From assembly GCA_036384495.1 (NCBI GenBank), contig DASVMD010000055.1, positions 1 through 9,841 on the forward strand: 9,841 nt of DNA. The letters run 5' to 3'. Numbering within the stretch: the stretch's first letter is position 1; every line of letters begins with the position of its first letter. Positions 6,730-9,841 of this stretch are shown piece by piece. The notes beneath the pieces were generated by a model, which searched no databases, was not told where the DNA came from, and worked only from the letters and a program-made list of their open reading frames with translations. Position numbers and translations under genes: made by a program. The DNA comes from JAQGHB01 sp036384495 (lineage in GTDB: Bacteria; Patescibacteriota; Saccharimonadia; Saccharimonadales; UBA4665).

Positions 6730-7819
6730 GGTTTTGGTCTCTGTTAGCAAGCTTCCGGTATTGCTCGATGTAGCGATCGGCTAAAACATCCCACCGGTAG
6801 GTCATCTGTGTAAATGCGCGACTGGTTTGGCCGAACTTTTGGGCTGCTTTGGGATTATCTAAGAAGTGGCTGATTTCGCGCCTAAAGCCTTCGGTATCTT
6901 TTACGCCGACAAGCACGCCGTTTTTATTGGCCGTTACCGCGTCTTTGATGCCTTCGGTGTTAGCGGCCACTACTGGCAGCGCGCACATTGAGGCCTCGAG
7001 GAGTACCAGCCCAAAGCCTTCGACATCGTTGGGCACGTTAATGTTAGGCATGACGAATACATCGGCGCCGTTGTAGGCAGCGGCCGCTACTGCATCGCTG
7101 ACGCGTCCCAATAAGCGTACGTGGTTGCTCATATTGCTGGCGTTGATCGCCTCTTCGATTTCGGGGCGATCAACACCTTCGCCGACCACCACGTACATAA
7201 GTTTTGGATACCGCTCTACCAGGCCGGGCAAGACGTGCAAGATAAACCAGGCCACGCCTTTACGTTTTACTAATCGGCCAACGGTGAGGAGAATTTTGCT
7301 GTCGTCTGGTAGCTTCAACTCTTTGAGTAGGCTGGCGCGAGTAGCCTTATCGTAGTTTTTGTCGGCTACGGCCAAAGGGATAATCTGGATCTTATCTGTT
7401 GCGACACCTTGCCTGAGCGCCTCGTCCGCTGCCGCTTGGCTGATGCAGAATACCACCGAAGCCCGCTGAACAGACCACGGCACCACAGCCCGAAATAATC
7501 TGTTCTTGAATGTTAGATCAAGTCCGTGAATCACCACCGTGAACGGCTTGCGAAAAAGTCGCGATAACAGATAGCCAATCGGCGCCAAAACACCGTCTTG
7601 GACGTGAATCACATCGATTTTACCGCCCAACAGGGCAAAAAAGGCTCGAAGCGTCAGATAGGGAATGGCCACCAGCACGGCCTTAACGCGCCCGGTGCCG
7701 CCCCATTTGATCAATTTGACCTCTGTCTTAGTAGCCAGAGCGTTCGACAAGTCGTAGGCAAATAATTCCATGCCACCGGTGCTCGGAGGGAATTTGCGCG
7801 TAATAAACAGTATCTTCAT
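6725..7819 (-). CDS. GT4-family glycosyltransferase (GT-B fold)
   Basis: Retaining glycosyltransferase that would move a sugar from a nucleotide-sugar donor to a lipid or polysaccharide acceptor in envelope synthesis; donor and acceptor are unknown. From ATG 7819 it has 364 aa, usual for GT4. The N-terminal acceptor domain begins MKILFITRKFPPSTGGME, with the typical glycine loop at G15-G16, and contains HVQDGVLAPIGYLL (72-85) and HGLDLT (98-103). The C-terminal donor domain has VGRLVKRKGV (180-189) and the EX7E motif EGFGLVLLE (E267 and E275), followed by ALPVVAANTEGI. The frame stays open to 7876, but the added residues are not family-like. An alternative ATG at 7828 would add three residues. 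A -10-like TACAAT 7 bases before 7819 favours the short form. It resembles PimB-like and other GT4 envelope enzymes. It precedes the FAD dehydrogenase with a 9-base gap. Confidence 0.88.
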   Translation of the reverse strand: MKILFITRKFPPSTGGMELFAYDLSNALATKTEVKLIKWGGTGRVKAVLVAIPYLTLRAFFALLGGKIDVIHVQDGVLAPIGYLLSRLFRKPFTVVIHGLDLTFKNRLFRAVVPWSVQRASVVFCISQAAADEALRQGVATDKIQIIPLAVADKNYDKATRASLLKELKLPDDSKILLTVGRLVKRKGVAWFILHVLPGLVERYPKLMYVVVGEGVDRPEIEEAINASNMSNHVRLLGRVSDAVAAAAYNGADVFVMPNINVPNDVEGFGLVLLEASMCALPVVAANTEGIKDAVTANKNGVLVGVKDTEGFRREISHFLDNPKAAQKFGQTSRAFTQMTYRWDVLADRYIEQYRKLANRDQNP

Positions 7820-7826
7820 CTGATAC

Positions 7827-7832
7827 ATTGTA
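7827..7832 (-). promoter_or_regulatory. Candidate -10 element of the glycosyltransferase
   Basis: On the minus strand TACAAT ends 7 bases before ATG 7819, predicting an almost leaderless mRNA. The same hexamer precedes the helicase gene. A second candidate, TATAAC at 7841-7846, shares its bases with the ndh -10 on the other strand and would give leaders of about 6 or 15 bases for ATG 7828 or 7819. I cannot decide between them from sequence. Confidence 0.4.
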
Positions 7833-7839
7833 CCGCATC

Positions 7840-7848
7840 TGTTATAAT
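7840..7848 (+). promoter_or_regulatory. Extended -10 promoter of ndh
   Basis: TGT plus the consensus TATAAT (7843-7848) is a perfect extended -10. It ends 10 bases before the ndh ATG at 7859, giving a predicted leader of about 4 bases. No Shine-Dalgarno sequence fits in between. Its core TTATAA (7842-7847) is itself palindromic, so it could also act towards the glycosyltransferase. Confidence 0.7.
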
Positions 7849-7858
7849 CGTAAGCAGA

Positions 7859-9052
7859 ATGGCACATACAGAACATGTTTTGATCGTCGGCGGGGGCTTT
7901 GGGGGAGTAAAAGCAGCCCTGGAGCTGGCCGATGACGACCGCTTTAGTGTCACCTTACTCACCGAAGATACGGATTTACGTTACTATCCAACGCTGTACC
8001 ACACCGCCACCGGTGGCAAACGGGCCAACTCCAGCATTCCTTTGGAAACGATTTTTGCCGGAAAAAATGTGACGCTAGCCGGCGGGAGCGCCGTCACCCT
8101 AGATCGCAAGGCCAAAACCATTACTACCGCTGACGGGCAAACGCTGGGCTACGATACACTCATTTTGGCGCTAGGCGTGGTTACTAATTACTTCGGTATT
8201 CCTGGCTTGCCAGAGTATTCGTACGGCATCAAAACTCAGTCAGAGGTAGCACGCTTTAAAAAGCATCTGCACGACCAACTGGCCAGCGAACGCCAGCCAG
8301 ATCTTAACTACGTTATTGTAGGCGCCGGTCCAACGGGGATAGAACTCGCCGGCGCGCTTCCAGGTTACTTGCAACATATTATGAAACTGCACGGGTTGCC
8401 AAGGCGCAAGATACATATTGATTTGATCGAAGCAGCGCCACGATTATTGCCACGTATGCCTAAAGAGACCTCGCGAGCCGTACGGCGTCAATTGCGGCGC
8501 CTAGGCATCAAATTATATCTAGGCAGCGTCGTGCAGGCCGAGACCGCCGATGAGTTAACGGTCAGTGGCCGACCGATCCGCAGCCACACTGTTATTTGGA
8601 CTGCCGGTGTTACCAATCACCCATTTTTTGCCGCTAACAAGTTCGTGCTGATGAGCCGCGGCAAGGTCGCCGTGGATGTGTACTTGCAAGCTGAGCCCGA
8701 TATCTTTGTGCTGGGCGACAACGCCAATACGCCGTACAGCGGCCTGGCGCAAACCGCCCTCCGCGACGGTACGTTTGTGGCGCGCAATTTACGTCGTCGA
8801 GCCTCTGGCAAGAATTTTAAGAGTTACAGCGCCAAGCAACCAGTTTCGGTTATTCCTGCTGGCCCTAGGTGGGCAGCCGTAGTGTGGGGACCTCTGAAAT
8901 TTGCCGGTTGGACAGGTTACGCTTTACGCGAAGCTGCGAACCTCATCGGTTTTCACGATCTAGAGCCGTGGAAACGCGCCAGTAAGCAATTCCTCACCGA
9001 ATTCAGCGTCGACGATGACTGCGAAGTCTGCGCTGCTTCCTCTATAAAATAA
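7859..9052 (+). CDS. ndh: Type II NADH:quinone dehydrogenase (NDH-2)
   Basis: Single-subunit, non-proton-pumping flavoprotein that oxidises NADH and reduces quinone at the membrane face. It has 397 aa, shorter than E. coli Ndh (434). Two Rossmann folds are seen: the FAD loop GGGFGG (11-16) and the NADH loop GAGPTGIELAG (155-165). The linker motif VIWTAGVTNHP (245-255) and the second FAD motif IFVLGDNA (282-289) follow. The quinone-side motif, usually AQxAxQ, reads AQTALRDG (297-304), with Arg302 where Gln is expected. A hydrophobic/amphipathic stretch at about 342-366 may be the membrane anchor. The tail is acidic and ends with a CxxC pair (C388, C391). The start at ATG 7859 is supported by the -10 just upstream. 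NDH-2 would feed the quinol used by the nearby bo3 oxidase. A related disulfide or sulfide:quinone reductase is a less likely alternative. Confidence 0.88.
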   Translation: MAHTEHVLIVGGGFGGVKAALELADDDRFSVTLLTEDTDLRYYPTLYHTATGGKRANSSIPLETIFAGKNVTLAGGSAVTLDRKAKTITTADGQTLGYDTLILALGVVTNYFGIPGLPEYSYGIKTQSEVARFKKHLHDQLASERQPDLNYVIVGAGPTGIELAGALPGYLQHIMKLHGLPRRKIHIDLIEAAPRLLPRMPKETSRAVRRQLRRLGIKLYLGSVVQAETADELTVSGRPIRSHTVIWTAGVTNHPFFAANKFVLMSRGKVAVDVYLQAEPDIFVLGDNANTPYSGLAQTALRDGTFVARNLRRRASGKNFKSYSAKQPVSVIPAGPRWAAVVWGPLKFAGWTGYALREAANLIGFHDLEPWKRASKQFLTEFSVDDDCEVCAASSIK

Positions 9053-9072
9053 GCCTTTTTGGACTGTACCGC

Positions 9073-9081
9073 TGCTACAAT
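9073..9081 (+). promoter_or_regulatory. Extended -10 promoter of the helicase gene
   Basis: TGC plus TACAAT (hexamer 9076-9081) ends only 6 bases before the ATG at 9088, so the predicted transcription start falls on the first base of the start codon. The stretch 9073-9085 matches the cyoA element at 28-40 except at two positions. AGAGGT just before the ATG could look like a ribosome site, but it is too close to work normally. Confidence 0.55.
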
Positions 9082-9087
9082 AGAGGT

Positions 9088-9841
9088 ATGCAGGGAGATT
9101 TTGCCGCAGCGTACAAGTTGCTGAATGCTAAGCAAAAACAGGCTGTCGATACCATTGACGGGCCGCTTTTAGTGATTGCGGGGCCGGGAACTGGGAAAAC
9201 GCAGCTGCTCAGCACCCGTGCCGGTAAAATTGTGTCTCTGGGTAATGCGGCTCCGAGCAATATTTTGTGCCTGACATATACCGAGACTGGCGCCAGCGAA
9301 ATGCGTGCCCGAATGGCGCGGGTGATGGGTCCAATTGGCGGGGAAGTAGCTGTGCATACCTTCCACAGTTTTGGCTCGTGGCTTATTAATACTAATCCTG
9401 AGCAGTTCAGCCAAGAACGTGCCTTGAAGCCGCTCGACGATTTGGGGCGATTTACGGTGCTTGAATCATTGTTGGCGCGACTACCGTTTCGGCACCAGCT
9501 GGCCATTCGCGATGAGAATGATCGTTTTATTCGGCAGCACGCCGTGGAAGAGGCAATTCGTGCTTTTAAGCAGGCTGGTCTTACGCCGGCGGCGCTGCGG
9601 AAGCAAATTAAAGCGAATGAGGCTGAGTACGTCGCATTGCAGCCGTTGTTGGATGAGATTTTTGGCAGCACATTGAGTGCCAAACGGTTGGAAAGTATTT
9701 CAGCGCTGGTGAGTCAATTTCAGGCGCAGGCTAAACCAGGTAGCTACAGCGACGTGCTACTGGCCACGCTCGCCACGGCCGTCAGCGAATCGCAAGCCGC
9801 CGGTAAAACCGCTATTTTGGGCGTCTGGCGCAATAAGCACA
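9088..9841 (+). CDS. UvrD/Rep-type SF1 DNA helicase, 5' part
   Basis: The first 251 residues of an ATP-dependent 3'-5' DNA helicase of superfamily 1A (UvrD/PcrA/Rep or the related AddA/AdnA nuclease-helicases). The frame is open to the window end, so the gene is cut by the window rather than broken. The Q motif LNAKQKQAV (12-20, Gln16) is followed by Walker A GPGTGKT (32-38), motif Ia LTYTETGASEM (62-72) and motif Ib VHTFHSFG (89-96). Domain 1B follows to the end. The Walker B motif and motifs III-VI lie outside the window, so the subfamily and any C-terminal nuclease domain cannot be judged. The role is DNA repair or replication-linked unwinding. It lies 35 bases after ndh in the same direction but has its own promoter-like element. 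A 202-aa antisense frame over it is a shadow. Confidence 0.9.
   Translation, partial: MQGDFAAAYKLLNAKQKQAVDTIDGPLLVIAGPGTGKTQLLSTRAGKIVSLGNAAPSNILCLTYTETGASEMRARMARVMGPIGGEVAVHTFHSFGSWLINTNPEQFSQERALKPLDDLGRFTVLESLLARLPFRHQLAIRDENDRFIRQHAVEEAIRAFKQAGLTPAALRKQIKANEAEYVALQPLLDEIFGSTLSAKRLESISALVSQFQAQAKPGSYSDVLLATLATAVSESQAAGKTAILGVWRNKH

Noticed and set aside
9041..9062. T run after ndh (9056-9060) as an intrinsic terminator
   Set aside because: No stable GC-rich stem precedes it. The only pairing seen (GAAG with CTTC around 9022-9039) is four bases long and poorly placed.
9075..9683. A 202-codon minus-strand open frame over the helicase
   Set aside because: The plus strand carries clear helicase motifs in the same DNA. 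The antisense protein has no recognisable features.

Overview
The window is about 9.8 kb of dense bacterial DNA with roughly balanced GC. It carries a compact aerobic respiratory locus. The gene set is a complete cyoABCDE cytochrome bo3 quinol oxidase operon, a type II NADH dehydrogenase, an FAD-linked 2-hydroxyacid dehydrogenase, a GT4 glycosyltransferase and a UvrD/Rep-type helicase. Together with very short gaps and promoters placed almost on top of start codons, this suggests a Candidatus Saccharibacteria (TM7, Patescibacteria/CPR) genome, probably an environmental lineage. That assignment rests on gene content and style, not on a marker gene. TGA is used as a true stop at 952-954, 2931-2933 and 3515-3517, so the genetic code is standard. 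This argues against Gracilibacteria/SR1, which read TGA as glycine.

Layout. Positions 46-4757 (+): cyoA, cyoB, cyoC, cyoD and cyoE, each overlapping the next by 1-4 bases (GTGA, ATGA, ATGA, TAATG), so they form one translationally coupled operon. Positions 4754-4990 (-): a small unrecognised coiled-coil gene whose stop codon overlaps the cyoE stop tail to tail. Positions 5051-6715 (-): the FAD-linked dehydrogenase, directly downstream of a GT4 glycosyltransferase at 6725-7819 (-). Positions 7859-9052 (+): the NDH-2 gene, divergent from the glycosyltransferase across only 39 bases. Positions 9088-9841 (+): the 5' part of an SF1 helicase gene that runs off the window. No stretch longer than 300 bases lacks a gene; the largest gap is about 60 bases (4991-5050). 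I saw no tRNA, rRNA, CRISPR array, insertion sequence or convincing intrinsic terminator.

How it fits together. NDH-2 oxidises NADH and the FAD enzyme probably oxidises D-lactate or a related 2-hydroxyacid. NDH-2, and probably the FAD enzyme too, would pass electrons to a quinone pool. The bo3 oxidase, whose heme, CuB, proton-channel and quinone-site residues are all present, reduces O2 and pumps protons. CyoE makes the heme O it needs from protoheme. No quinone or protoheme synthesis genes are visible here.

The most notable non-coding signal is a repeated promoter arrangement. A -10 hexamer ends only 6-10 bases before the start codon of cyoA, the small coiled-coil gene, ndh, the helicase and probably the glycosyltransferase. 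This predicts leaderless or nearly leaderless mRNAs. Internal operon genes instead carry Shine-Dalgarno-like sequences. I found no clearly new multi-gene system. The best new-gene candidate is the small coiled-coil gene.
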